The notes beneath the pieces are model-generated. The model had not been told where the DNA came from, made no database searches, and worked only from the letters and a program-made list of their open reading frames with translations. From the NCBI GenBank assembly GCA_031272415.1, contig JAISTU010000077.1, positions 1 to 6,562 on the forward strand: DNA of 6,562 bases, read 5' to 3'. Positions within the stretch are counted from its first letter, which is position 1, and every line of letters begins with the position of its first letter. Below are positions 1 to 5,999 of this stretch, piece after piece. The stretch is from Bacteroidales bacterium. GTDB taxonomy: Bacteria > Bacteroidota > Bacteroidia > Bacteroidales > WCHB1-69. The position numbers and the translations under genes are program-made.

Positions 1-162
1 AACAAAGAGCGGCATATAGATCCATTGCTATCACTTGGCTGGATTGCTTATACAATTCCGGACAACCCTAAAAATATGCACCAGAAATATAAATTAACGG
101 ATGCGGGGAAAAAAGTGTGCGAATTAATTAAACTCGAAAATAAATATAAAAAATACATATAA
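1..162 (+). CDS. C-terminal fragment of a winged-helix type protein (5' end outside window)
   Basis: Frame 1 is open from the first base to the TAA at 160-162 and gives 53 residues; the start lies off the window. The fragment contains a patch with TIPDNP followed by QKYKLTDAGKK. From memory this resembles the C-terminal winged-helix segment of Fic-family proteins and of AlbA/RecG-like ATP-binding transcriptional regulators, which end with a PLL-x-G-hydrophobic, TIPDKP, QKY-x-LT pattern. The role would be nucleic-acid or partner binding, but the catalytic part is not visible, so the two families cannot be told apart. The stop is one base before the ATG of the next gene, which suggests co-transcription with it. 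The reading frame is well supported by this spacing and by the absence of stops; the family call is tentative. Confidence 0.6.
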   Translation, partial: NKERHIDPLLSLGWIAYTIPDNPKNMHQKYKLTDAGKKVCELIKLENKYKKYI

Positions 163-163
163 A

Positions 164-1198
164 ATGAATAATAAATTATCTGCATCAACCATAATCATTT
201 GCGGCATAGTCCGCGACTGCGGAAAAAATCTCGAAAAAAATATCCGCACTGTTGCGTCGCTTTGCGCTATGGCAAAGGATTACCGCGTCGTGATTTTTGA
301 AAACGACAGTAAGGATAATTCCAAACAGATTCTGCAGCGGTGGGCTGACAGCGACAGCAAAGTTTTTGTGTCGCTCAACGATTTCGGGACAATTACAATT
401 CCGCCAAAAACTGATGAGGTAATTCCCGCTTTTTCGACGGCAAGAATTGGCAAGATGGCGAATTACAGAAATTTTTATTTAGATTATATCGAACAAAATA
501 ATCTTGAAGGCGATTATGTGGTAATTGTAGATTTCGACATAAGAAAAATAGATATAAAAGGGATAATCAACTCTTTTTCATTAAATTACGAATGGGATGC
601 AATTACGGCAAACGGAATTTCTTATGCCCCGTCAGCCTTTTTCCGCAGACGGTTTTACGATACATACGCCTTTGTAGAATGTGGTCGGGAAAATATTCCG
701 CAAACCGAAGAAAACATCAAAGCGGCGCAATACCGCTGGGCTTTTTTGAAAGCGGGAATGCCGCCAATCCGCGTGGCATCGGCTTTCGGCGGTTTGGCTA
801 TTTATCGGCGTGAGGCAATAGAGGAGTGTCGTTACAAAGTTTTATTGAATAATGATGAGAAAGTCGAAAGCCGCGCCGAACACTACTTTTTCCATCGACA
901 AATGGCAGAGCGAGGATATGATAAAATATTTGTAAATCCCTCAATGACCGTCTATTATCAGACACAGGTGTGGAATACAATTAAGAAATATCATAACTCC
1001 TTGATTATCAATAAGTTAGTGTGGGGGGGGGTAATCCACATTCTCCTTAATAATCAAGGATTTACGCTTGTATTATTAACTCTAAACATTCGTGATGACG
1101 TAAGTAGCACGAATGTTTTTTTATGTCATAATATTGTCAATTCTCAAATTAAATTTGAAAGAGTTGATAGCACCTATAATCAATTTTTAGCCGCATAG
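164..1198 (+). CDS. CAP59/GT69-like glycosyltransferase, probably with an aberrant C-terminal extension
   Basis: A 344-residue ORF that resembles the bacterial relatives of cryptococcal CAP59/CMT1 alpha-mannosyltransferases (GT69). What is seen: an N-terminal nucleotide-binding strand with IICGIVRDCG (11-20), FENDSKDNS (45-53), an RN pair at 102-103, the DxD-like VDFD (122-125), ANGISY (149-154) followed by YDTYAF (165-170), FGGLAIYRR (208-216) and EHYFFHRQM (239-247). There is no signal peptide or transmembrane segment in the conserved part, so a cytoplasmic sugar transferase acting on a surface glycan is likely; donor and acceptor are unknown. The conserved part ends near residue 275-285. 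From codon 287 the frame runs through nine G (1023-1031), then an intrinsic terminator (1084-1122), so the last ~55 residues are probably not native. The conserved part is richer in G+C than the following gene (28 of 60 bases at 601-660 against 18 of 60 at 1681-1740), which hints at different ancestry. Confidence 0.82.
   Translation: MNNKLSASTIIICGIVRDCGKNLEKNIRTVASLCAMAKDYRVVIFENDSKDNSKQILQRWADSDSKVFVSLNDFGTITIPPKTDEVIPAFSTARIGKMANYRNFYLDYIEQNNLEGDYVVIVDFDIRKIDIKGIINSFSLNYEWDAITANGISYAPSAFFRRRFYDTYAFVECGRENIPQTEENIKAAQYRWAFLKAGMPPIRVASAFGGLAIYRREAIEECRYKVLLNNDEKVESRAEHYFFHRQMAERGYDKIFVNPSMTVYYQTQVWNTIKKYHNSLIINKLVWGGVIHILLNNQGFTLVLLTLNIRDDVSSTNVFLCHNIVNSQIKFERVDSTYNQFLAA
1023..1031 (+). repeat. 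G9 homopolymer tract in the glycosyltransferase ORF
   Basis: Nine consecutive G fall at codons 287-290 of the glycosyltransferase. With ten G the protein would end after GNPHSP at the TAA of 1048-1050 (295 residues). With eight G it would end at once at the TAA of 1032-1034 (289 residues). Only the nine-G form reads on to 1198. The tract is either a slippage-prone site or a sequencing or assembly error; the sequence alone cannot decide. Confidence 0.9.
1084..1122 (+). terminator. Intrinsic (Rho-independent) terminator
   Basis: A perfect 11-bp stem, AAACATTCGTG (1084-1094) with CACGAATGTTT (1108-1118), encloses a 13-base loop and runs into seven T (1116-1122). This is the standard layout of a plus-strand terminator. 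It lies inside the annotated 3' end of the glycosyltransferase ORF and 83 bases before the next start, supporting the view that 1032-1198 is really intergenic. Confidence 0.75.
1150..1157 (+). promoter_or_regulatory. Possible Bacteroidetes -7 box for the GT9 gene
   Basis: TAAATTTG matches the Bacteroidetes -7 consensus TAnnTTTG at every fixed position. It lies 28 bases downstream of the terminator and would give a leader of about 40 bases before the ATG at 1205. No good -33 TTTG is present at the usual 19-21 base spacing; a TTG at 1134-1136 is too close. The match is short for an AT-rich genome, so this is a weak call that gains weight only from its position. Confidence 0.35.
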
Positions 1199-1204
1199 AC
1201 CTAT

Positions 1205-2404
1205 ATGAATATTCTTAAATTGTTGATTTTAAATATTTTAATTGTCGTACATCGATTTCCGTTGTTGTGTTTATTGCGTAAAAAACCGCTCTCGGACAGT
1301 ATTTTAATTTTGAAAATTGACGCCATTGGCGATAGTATAATATGGTTAGATAGTGCGAAAATTTACAAGGAAAAATTCCCCAATCACCACTTGATTTTGC
1401 TGCACAATAAGGCATGGACAGATATTGCAGAAAAATTGCCTTATTTTGACAAATGTATTCCTTTTGATAGCAATTTGTATTTTAAAAGCATTTTTTATCG
1501 ATTAAAATTGCTGAAAAATATCAATCAAATTTATTATCAAAAAGTTATAAATCCAACTTTTTCCCGTAATTTTTTTATTCAAGACTATCTTGTACGCAAT
1601 ATACATGCACAAGAAAAAATTGGTTCATCCGGCGATTATAGCAATACCAACAGCACGCTTCGCAAATTAACTACTAATTTCGACAAATACAATCCTAAAT
1701 TGAAAAAAATTGCCGATAAATGGTATACTCAACTCATTGAAAAAGAAGGCGATACAAAAATGGAACTGTTGCAGAATGCAGAATTTGTTCAAAATTATTT
1801 TCAAACAACATTTGAAGCACATTTGCCTTCTTTTCCATTTGAAATAACTCATTATCAAGGTGTTTCATTTAAAAAATATGCTGTTTTCATACCGGGCAGC
1901 AGTACTTTAAGAAGAAGTTGGGACATTCAAAAAATGGCAACAGTTGCACGCTATGTGATTGAAAATGAACAATTAAACATAGTCGTTTGCGGTAGTCAAA
2001 GTGAAAGTATTTTGTTTGATAAATTATTAGATTATTTGCCTCAAAAAGAGAGTTTTATGCTCAATTTATGTGGCAAAACGACTCTTTTAGAAATGATAAG
2101 TGTTCTCAAAGAGGCTCGTTTGATAATTGGCAACGAAACTGCGGCATCTCACATTGCGGTAGCGGTTCGCACGCCTTCGATTTGTTTGCTCGGGGGCGGT
2201 CATTTTGGGCGATTTCAACCCTATCCGCCACAGATAGCCTCACCGGAAGAGCAATCTATTTTGCCCAAAATTGTCTTCAAAAAAATGGATTGTTTTGGCT
2301 GTGGATGGATTTGTCCTTTTCCATTAGAAAATGGCAAATGGAAATGTATACATTTAATTGAAACAGAAGATGTTATAAAACAAATTGAGCATCTTAATAA
2401 ATAA
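1205..2404 (+). CDS. GT9-family glycosyltransferase (ADP-heptose:LPS heptosyltransferase-like)
   Basis: A 399-residue protein with the layout of the heptosyltransferase family (GT9), which moves a heptose or related sugar from an ADP-sugar to lipopolysaccharide core or another glycan on the inner face of the membrane. The N-terminal Rossmann half has the acceptor-side motif LKIDAIGDSI (36-45). The C-terminal half has PGSSTLRRSWD (230-240) and the donor-side motif GNETAASHIAVAV (309-321) followed by a glycine-rich LLGGGHFGRF (328-337). Length is close to that of family members, with a somewhat long, hydrophobic N-terminal lead (residues 3-24) that may act as a membrane-associated helix. The C-terminus has four cysteines (363, 366, 370, 381) in a CFGC...C...KC arrangement. 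The ATG at 1205 is the first in frame. The gene lies 6 bases after the previous ORF as annotated, but a terminator and possible promoter in between argue for its own transcript. Sugar specificity cannot be read from sequence. Confidence 0.88.
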   Translation: MNILKLLILNILIVVHRFPLLCLLRKKPLSDSILILKIDAIGDSIIWLDSAKIYKEKFPNHHLILLHNKAWTDIAEKLPYFDKCIPFDSNLYFKSIFYRLKLLKNINQIYYQKVINPTFSRNFFIQDYLVRNIHAQEKIGSSGDYSNTNSTLRKLTTNFDKYNPKLKKIADKWYTQLIEKEGDTKMELLQNAEFVQNYFQTTFEAHLPSFPFEITHYQGVSFKKYAVFIPGSSTLRRSWDIQKMATVARYVIENEQLNIVVCGSQSESILFDKLLDYLPQKESFMLNLCGKTTLLEMISVLKEARLIIGNETAASHIAVAVRTPSICLLGGGHFGRFQPYPPQIASPEEQSILPKIVFKKMDCFGCGWICPFPLENGKWKCIHLIETEDVIKQIEHLNK

Positions 2405-3158
2405 ATGGTATTATTCTTTTAGGTTTAATTTTTTGGTATTCTTCGGGGAAAGTTTGGGCATATTTTTTATTGATTTTGGCGGCTCTGGGGGCTAAATTAG
2501 CAAATGTCCAAACGGCAAATAAAGCACCTGATACTGACCACGTTAACACCGCAAAGCCTATCCATTCTACCAATTCTCCAAAATAATTGGCAGAAGAAAC
2601 ATATTTAAACAGCCCTTTTTGCGGAAAATAATGCCTCGTATCGCCTTTTGGACGCAAATGACGTATCACCGCATCAGAGTGCATATTGACAAAAAAACCG
2701 GTCAAAAACAAAACCACTCCCACTATAAACTGCGGACTATATAACCACGACAATGAATATCTGCTTTGGGGCGACACATAAAAAAGCCAACCTCCCTGCA
2801 TAAAAGCGTTTAAAATATTGAAAAATATCCCCATCGCAATAATCCCAATCGGCATTGTTGAATTGCCCTTGATAAGAAACGGAAATATAAACGCCCTTTG
2901 AAAATAATGCAACTCAAAAATGAGCAGAAAAATCAATGTTACTAAATTGCTTCTTCTGTCTGAAAACCACCACAATGCCAACATCAAAGCGAAAATAGAA
3001 AATTCCATTACAAACCAACCCCACCGATTGGAAATCGCAAATCCCCATTTTTTATCGGCAAAAATCCCATAACCTGCATTTACATAATGCAGTGATACAT
3101 AAACAATTAGCGAAAAAACCGCCATCCCTATCAAAAAATAATTGTAATAAATTATCAT
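2394..3158 (-). CDS. Steroid 5-alpha-reductase family membrane oxidoreductase
   Basis: A 254-residue, very hydrophobic protein that fits the 3-oxo-5-alpha-steroid 4-dehydrogenase C-terminal family (PF02544) along nearly its full length, close to the ~250-residue human enzymes. Set against human SRD5A2 from memory, the catalytic pair E57/Y91 corresponds to E52 (in WFVMEF) and Y85 (in ELHYFQR). The NADPH-binding residues N160, D164, N193, E197, R227 and Y235 correspond to N158, D162, N191, E195, R225 and Y233. H231 is replaced (I229, next to N230). The motif GLFKYVSSANYFGELVEW (182-199) and the ending IIPFIY are typical. About seven hydrophobic segments are visible. The likely reaction is NADPH-dependent reduction of an activated double bond in a lipid; the bacterial substrate is unknown and need not be a steroid. 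The 3' end overlaps the convergent GT9 gene by 11 bases. A clear promoter lies 30 bases upstream of the ATG. Confidence 0.88.
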   Translation of the reverse strand: MIIYYNYFLIGMAVFSLIVYVSLHYVNAGYGIFADKKWGFAISNRWGWFVMEFSIFALMLALWWFSDRRSNLVTLIFLLIFELHYFQRAFIFPFLIKGNSTMPIGIIAMGIFFNILNAFMQGGWLFYVSPQSRYSLSWLYSPQFIVGVVLFLTGFFVNMHSDAVIRHLRPKGDTRHYFPQKGLFKYVSSANYFGELVEWIGFAVLTWSVSGALFAVWTFANLAPRAAKINKKYAQTFPEEYQKIKPKRIIPFIY

Positions 3159-3187
3159 CTATATCTAAACTTTTTTTAAGTGAAATG

Positions 3188-3195
3188 CAAAGATA
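3188..3195 (-). promoter_or_regulatory. Bacteroidetes -7 promoter box for the 5-alpha-reductase-like gene
   Basis: Read on the minus strand this is TATCTTTG followed by CATTTC, a perfect match to the sigma-ABfr -7 consensus TAnnTTTG. Transcription would start near 3180, giving a leader of about 20-25 bases before the ATG whose A is at 3158. The expected -33 TTTG at 19-21 bases is not clear; a TTTG occurs closer, at 12 bases. Neighbouring sequence is A/T-tract rich, as is common for promoters in this phylum. Confidence 0.65.
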
Positions 3196-3320
3196 CAACT
3201 TTTTTGACAAATAAAAATAAAAAAACTTTTTTTTAGAGTGTAGAGTGTAGAGACGATGCATGCACCTTCTTTTCAAAGTGTAGAATGTAGGTATTTGATT
3301 ATCAATATTTTGACATGTAG

Positions 3321-3340
3321 GGGTAAGGCATGCCTTACCC
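3321..3340. repeat. 20-bp perfect palindrome (REP-like)
   Basis: GGGTAAGGCATGCCTTACCC reads identically on both strands and is preceded by TGTAG. Short GC-rich palindromes of this look are often dispersed in intergenic DNA of Bacteroidetes and cyanobacteria. A related but decayed core, TGCATGCA, also preceded by a TGTAGAG word, sits at 3257-3264. No T-run follows on either strand, so it is not called a terminator. Confidence 0.8.
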
Positions 3341-3351
3341 AAATTTTTCTC

Positions 3352-3406
3352 CGATTTTAGAATGTTTTGGTGCGAAAATGCAAAAAAATAGAAAAATCTA
3401 AAATCG
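3352..3406. repeat. 10-bp inverted repeat
   Basis: CGATTTTAGA (3352-3361) pairs perfectly with TCTAAAATCG (3397-3406) across a 35-base AT-rich spacer. It lies just downstream of the nuclease stop codon on the minus strand and could weakly stabilise that transcript's 3' end, but no T-tract supports a terminator call. Confidence 0.55.
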
Positions 3407-3431
3407 TAAATCTACACTCTAAATTCTAAAT

Positions 3432-4265
3432 TTAATTGAGAAAAAACTCCCACTTATCCAAATCTATTGTATTTTCTATTGCATTTTCTATGCTGTCGGG
3501 TAGGGTGGGAAAAAAATCAATGTGAGTTATTTTTTGTAATTCATTGACTGTCAATGTATAAGAAGAAAGTGGTTTTCTGCCGCTTTGATTTGGAAACACA
3601 AAAGCGATGGCTGACCATTGATTTTGAGTATTTTGCAACAAAACCTTAAAAAATGCACTCGGAACAGCCACTTTATTCTCCCCAATAGTCGAGTAAGAAG
3701 TATCTACAATGGGACCACAAACCACGTACAGTCGCCCATGTTGCAGTGCATACGACCGCACTCGCTCCTCCAAATCTTTCCAAACTCCCCCGTTAAGATT
3801 GTGATTTTGAGGACAAATGTTAGAGAGATAAAAACTTTCTGTCATGGCTTGTTTACTCCATTTCATATCTGCGGCGGGTGCCAAATGCCCTCTATCCCAG
3901 CCCGAATTTTTATAATCTTCTGTGGTCGCCGTTGCCCCTTTGACTTCGGGGTCAGGTACAAAATCTTTTCCGCGGGGCGTAACACCTTCGACCTCTTCTT
4001 TTGTGAGTTCGTAGGCAACCCAGTTCGGAATTTTCCACTCCGAATTGTAACTCACCATATATCCACAATGCTCAATAATTTGCTCTTTCCTGTCTGTTAA
4101 TTTGGCAGGAATTTCAACTCTATCGTACTGAACAACAGTGTTTTGTGCCGTTAAAACAGGCTTTTCATCTTGTTGAATTACTTTGGATATCAGCAAAGGG
4201 AATGCCATAATAGAGCCGACCAAAACAGCACATAAAAAGGAAAGTATAATTTTCTGTTTTTTCAT
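3432..4265 (-). CDS. DNA/RNA non-specific endonuclease (NUC1/EndoG family), exported or membrane-anchored
   Basis: A 277-residue member of the DNA/RNA non-specific endonuclease family (PF01223; Serratia nuclease, EndoG), a Mg2+-dependent beta-beta-alpha metal enzyme that cuts single- and double-stranded nucleic acid. The signature DRGHLAPA is at 124-131, with the general-base His at 127. SNICPQ with Asn149, the metal-ligand Asn158 in NLNGG, and Glu166 follow with spacing matching Serratia N110, N119 and E127. Residues 6-30 form a hydrophobic segment after MKKQK, so the protein is a signal-anchored or secreted nuclease; no lipobox is evident, although a Cys is at 12. The N-terminal ~50 residues after the anchor are a linker. 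The ATG at 4265 is favoured over Met20 because it keeps the full export signal. It starts only 8 bases after the T-tract of a terminator, so its promoter is unclear. Likely roles are nutrient scavenging from DNA or degradation of foreign or extracellular DNA. Confidence 0.92.
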   Translation of the reverse strand: MKKQKIILSFLCAVLVGSIMAFPLLISKVIQQDEKPVLTAQNTVVQYDRVEIPAKLTDRKEQIIEHCGYMVSYNSEWKIPNWVAYELTKEEVEGVTPRGKDFVPDPEVKGATATTEDYKNSGWDRGHLAPAADMKWSKQAMTESFYLSNICPQNHNLNGGVWKDLEERVRSYALQHGRLYVVCGPIVDTSYSTIGENKVAVPSAFFKVLLQNTQNQWSAIAFVFPNQSGRKPLSSYTLTVNELQKITHIDFFPTLPDSIENAIENTIDLDKWEFFLN

Positions 4266-4273
4266 AAAGCACT

Positions 4274-4317
4274 AAAAAAAAGGGGGAACGAAAATAAAAA
4301 TTGCATTTCCGCTCCCC
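4274..4317 (-). terminator. Strong intrinsic terminator of the TPR-DUF3788 unit
   Basis: On the minus strand GGGGAGCGGAAAT (4317 to 4305) pairs with ATTTTCGTTCCCC (4295 to 4283), a 13-bp stem with two G-U pairs. The 9-base loop is followed by one C and eight T (complement of A4274-4281). It ends the transcript that comes from the two genes on its right, 32 bases past the DUF3788 stop. Confidence 0.85.
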
Positions 4318-4348
4318 AGATATATTACTTTAATAATTAAAAATTTGG

Positions 4349-4795
4349 TTACTTAATATTCTTCTTAAATTCAATAATATCTTTCAGATTTTCAATTTGT
4401 TGCTCATTCTCAATAGTAATCACCAATGGAATTAGTTTTCCTACCGGAGCAGTAGCGGCGAGCAAATCTTTATACTCTTGACAAATGCCTTCTGTTTCTA
4501 AAAATTCCTTCGCATATCTATCGGTAAAATAGAAAGTAATTTTAAAATATTTATCCCAAACCGAAATCCAATATATATTCTTTTTCTTAAACAAAACTTT
4601 GCACAGCCATGTTTTCTGGTCTCTGTAGTAGTACCAATTTTGAGTCAATCCATATTCATTGCTCGACATTTTTACCATTTGGTCATATAGGGCATAACTT
4701 TTTTCTCCCAAAACGCGCTCTAATACAGTGTCTTTGGGGTAAATCTCTTTTGCTCTCAAAAGTGGAGTTTCTATTACTGTTGCTGTCGTTATCAT
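4349..4795 (-). CDS. DUF3788 domain protein
   Basis: A 148-residue cytoplasmic-looking protein with no signal peptide or membrane segment. It fits DUF3788 (PF12663) along its whole length. The N-terminal PLLRAKEIYPKDTVLERVLG (11-30) leads into a core with WYYYRDQKTWLCKVLFKKK (54-72) and IYWISVWDKYFKITFYF (74-90), the aromatic-rich strands typical of that family. The function of DUF3788 is not known. The ATG directly follows the TAG of the TPR gene (TAGATG, zero spacing), so translation is probably coupled to the upstream gene, and a strong terminator closes the unit. Sharing a transcript with a secreted TPR protein does not by itself reveal a role, because the two proteins are expected in different compartments. 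Confidence 0.85.
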   Translation of the reverse strand: MITTATVIETPLLRAKEIYPKDTVLERVLGEKSYALYDQMVKMSSNEYGLTQNWYYYRDQKTWLCKVLFKKKNIYWISVWDKYFKITFYFTDRYAKEFLETEGICQEYKDLLAATAPVGKLIPLVITIENEQQIENLKDIIEFKKNIK

Positions 4796-5971
4796 CTACT
4801 TTAATTCTTTTAATTTATTATCTATTTCTGTATATTTTTCTGTTTCGTTCAATCTACCGTAAATATTTTTAAGCATTATAAGTGTATTTTTATCGGTAGG
4901 GTTCAATTCATAAGCCTTTTCCAAATAAGGACGTGCCTTTTGCAAATATGCATTCGCCTCTTCTTTTGCTTTTTGATAATCATCATCATTGGCAATAGAG
5001 CCTAAAGACTTTGTTATATCTGCCGAATGATTGTAATGACAATTGCCCAAATTGTATAATGCCAATTCATCATTTGGCTTAACCTCCAATGCTTTCAATA
5101 AATATTTTTCGGCATCATCATATTTTTTCTGTTCGGACAATCCGGTGCCATAAGTAATTAAGGCTGCGTAATTTGTGGGAAATTTTTCCATTACTTTTTG
5201 AATTATTTCGGTTGCTTGTTCGGGCAGATTTGCCCAATCCAATAGAACCGAATATGCCACTGCAAAATTAGTGTAATTGCTTGTGTCTATGGCTTTTTTC
5301 AAAGTATCTTTTAAGAAAACCGATGCACCTGTTTTCATGGTTTGTAGGGCTTTTGCGGTGTCATTTTCCTCTTTATAATAGGCAGCCATTCGGGTATAAG
5401 GTTGTGTATTGATATTCGTTTTTGCCTTTACCAATTCGGCATATCGTTTTTTGGCAGTTTCCACATCGCCTACGGTTTCTGCTGTAAAACCTTGTATATA
5501 TTGCGAAGTTTGATTTTTATTGGCATCAAATGCTAATGTGGCTAAACGATAGGCTTCTTTGTAATCTTTTGCATCATATTTGTCAATCGCCTCATTAACA
5601 AGGAGTTGAGAACAATAATCAATGCCTTGTTTAGGGGAAGTAATTCCCATATTGACAGTAATTTCTCTATCCAATTCCAATGCTTTCTTATAGGCTTCCA
5701 ATGCTACTTCTGCACAATTGTTGCATAATTTAGCATATTCTTTATCTTTTGTGCCCGCGATAGATAGGTAAATATTGCCCCTGTACATCCATGTTTTGGC
5801 GTCATTTTTGGTGTCATCATAATTGATACACTTATCAATAGCAACTTTGGCTTTGTCTAAATAACCATTGGATAAGGCACTGAATGCGGTGCCTAAATCT
5901 TTCCTTCCACTCTGTGCAAAAGCGGATAAACTGATAGCAACTGCGGTTGCTGTTAGAACTATTTTATTCAT
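4796..5971 (-). CDS. Secreted tetratricopeptide-repeat protein
   Basis: A 391-residue protein with a classical signal peptide: MNK, a hydrophobic core at residues 4-18, and a likely signal-peptidase I site after SAFA at 19, before QSGRKD. The mature part is almost all alpha-helical tetratricopeptide repeats. Recognisable units include WMYRGNIYLS (about 61-70) with AYKKALELD (about 92-100), a pair around the AKDYKEAYRLATLAFDAN segment, the ALITYGTGLSEQKKYDDAEKYLLKALEV unit near 270, LALYNLGNCHY after it, and a C-terminal PYLEKAYELNPTDKNTL unit. TPRs mediate protein-protein contacts; in Bacteroidetes such periplasmic proteins are abundant and mostly uncharacterised. There is no OmpA-like or enzyme domain attached. 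The gene is first in a two-gene unit with DUF3788. The ATG at 5971 is supported by the signal peptide. Confidence 0.88.
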   Translation of the reverse strand: MNKIVLTATAVAISLSAFAQSGRKDLGTAFSALSNGYLDKAKVAIDKCINYDDTKNDAKTWMYRGNIYLSIAGTKDKEYAKLCNNCAEVALEAYKKALELDREITVNMGITSPKQGIDYCSQLLVNEAIDKYDAKDYKEAYRLATLAFDANKNQTSQYIQGFTAETVGDVETAKKRYAELVKAKTNINTQPYTRMAAYYKEENDTAKALQTMKTGASVFLKDTLKKAIDTSNYTNFAVAYSVLLDWANLPEQATEIIQKVMEKFPTNYAALITYGTGLSEQKKYDDAEKYLLKALEVKPNDELALYNLGNCHYNHSADITKSLGSIANDDDYQKAKEEANAYLQKARPYLEKAYELNPTDKNTLIMLKNIYGRLNETEKYTEIDNKLKELK

Positions 5972-5999
5972 TTTTATATCTTTTAATTACGTTAAACTT

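Larger units (their letters stand above)
3232..3423. repeat. 12-bp inverted repeat carrying the CTACACT heptamer word
   Basis: TTTAGAGTGTAG (3232-3243) is the exact reverse complement of CTACACTCTAAA (3412-3423). The left arm continues as a second AGTGTAG unit (3244-3250 region), and degenerate units occur at 3278-3290. The word is the complement of the heptamer that forms the long array at 6344-6476, so the two intergenic regions share a repeat family. Confidence 0.75.
3159..3431. other. Intergenic block with promoter, palindromes and heptamer words
   Basis: No gene is supported here. The right-hand gene (nuclease) ends into the block and the left-hand gene (5-alpha-reductase-like) starts out of it, both on the minus strand. 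Apart from the promoter near 3188, the block holds a 12-bp inverted repeat at its edges (3232-3243 with 3412-3423), a TGCATGCA core (3257-3264), a 20-bp palindrome (3321-3340) and a 10-bp inverted repeat (3352-3361 with 3397-3406). None of the hairpins is followed by a minus-strand T-tract good enough to call a terminator for the nuclease gene. Confidence 0.7.

Noticed and set aside
592..813. 73-residue plus-strand ORF
   Set aside because: It is an alternate-frame shadow inside the conserved part of the glycosyltransferase.
1141..1198. Transposase remnant suggested by the FERVDSTYNQ stretch
   Set aside because: A VDST-like string alone is too short; the region also carries a terminator and a promoter-like box, and no inverted-repeat ends of an insertion sequence were found.
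2068..2361. 97-residue plus-strand ORF
   Set aside because: It is an alternate frame within the GT9 gene's conserved donor-binding half.
3321..3340. Palindrome as terminator of the nuclease gene
   Set aside because: The stem is perfect but no T-tract follows on the minus strand.
3052..3342. 96-residue minus-strand ORF
   Set aside because: It runs from palindromic repeat DNA through the promoter into another frame of the 5-alpha-reductase-like gene.
3618..4100. 160-residue plus-strand ORF
   Set aside because: It lies wholly antisense to the nuclease gene, which has a full set of catalytic residues; the antisense product has no recognisable domain.
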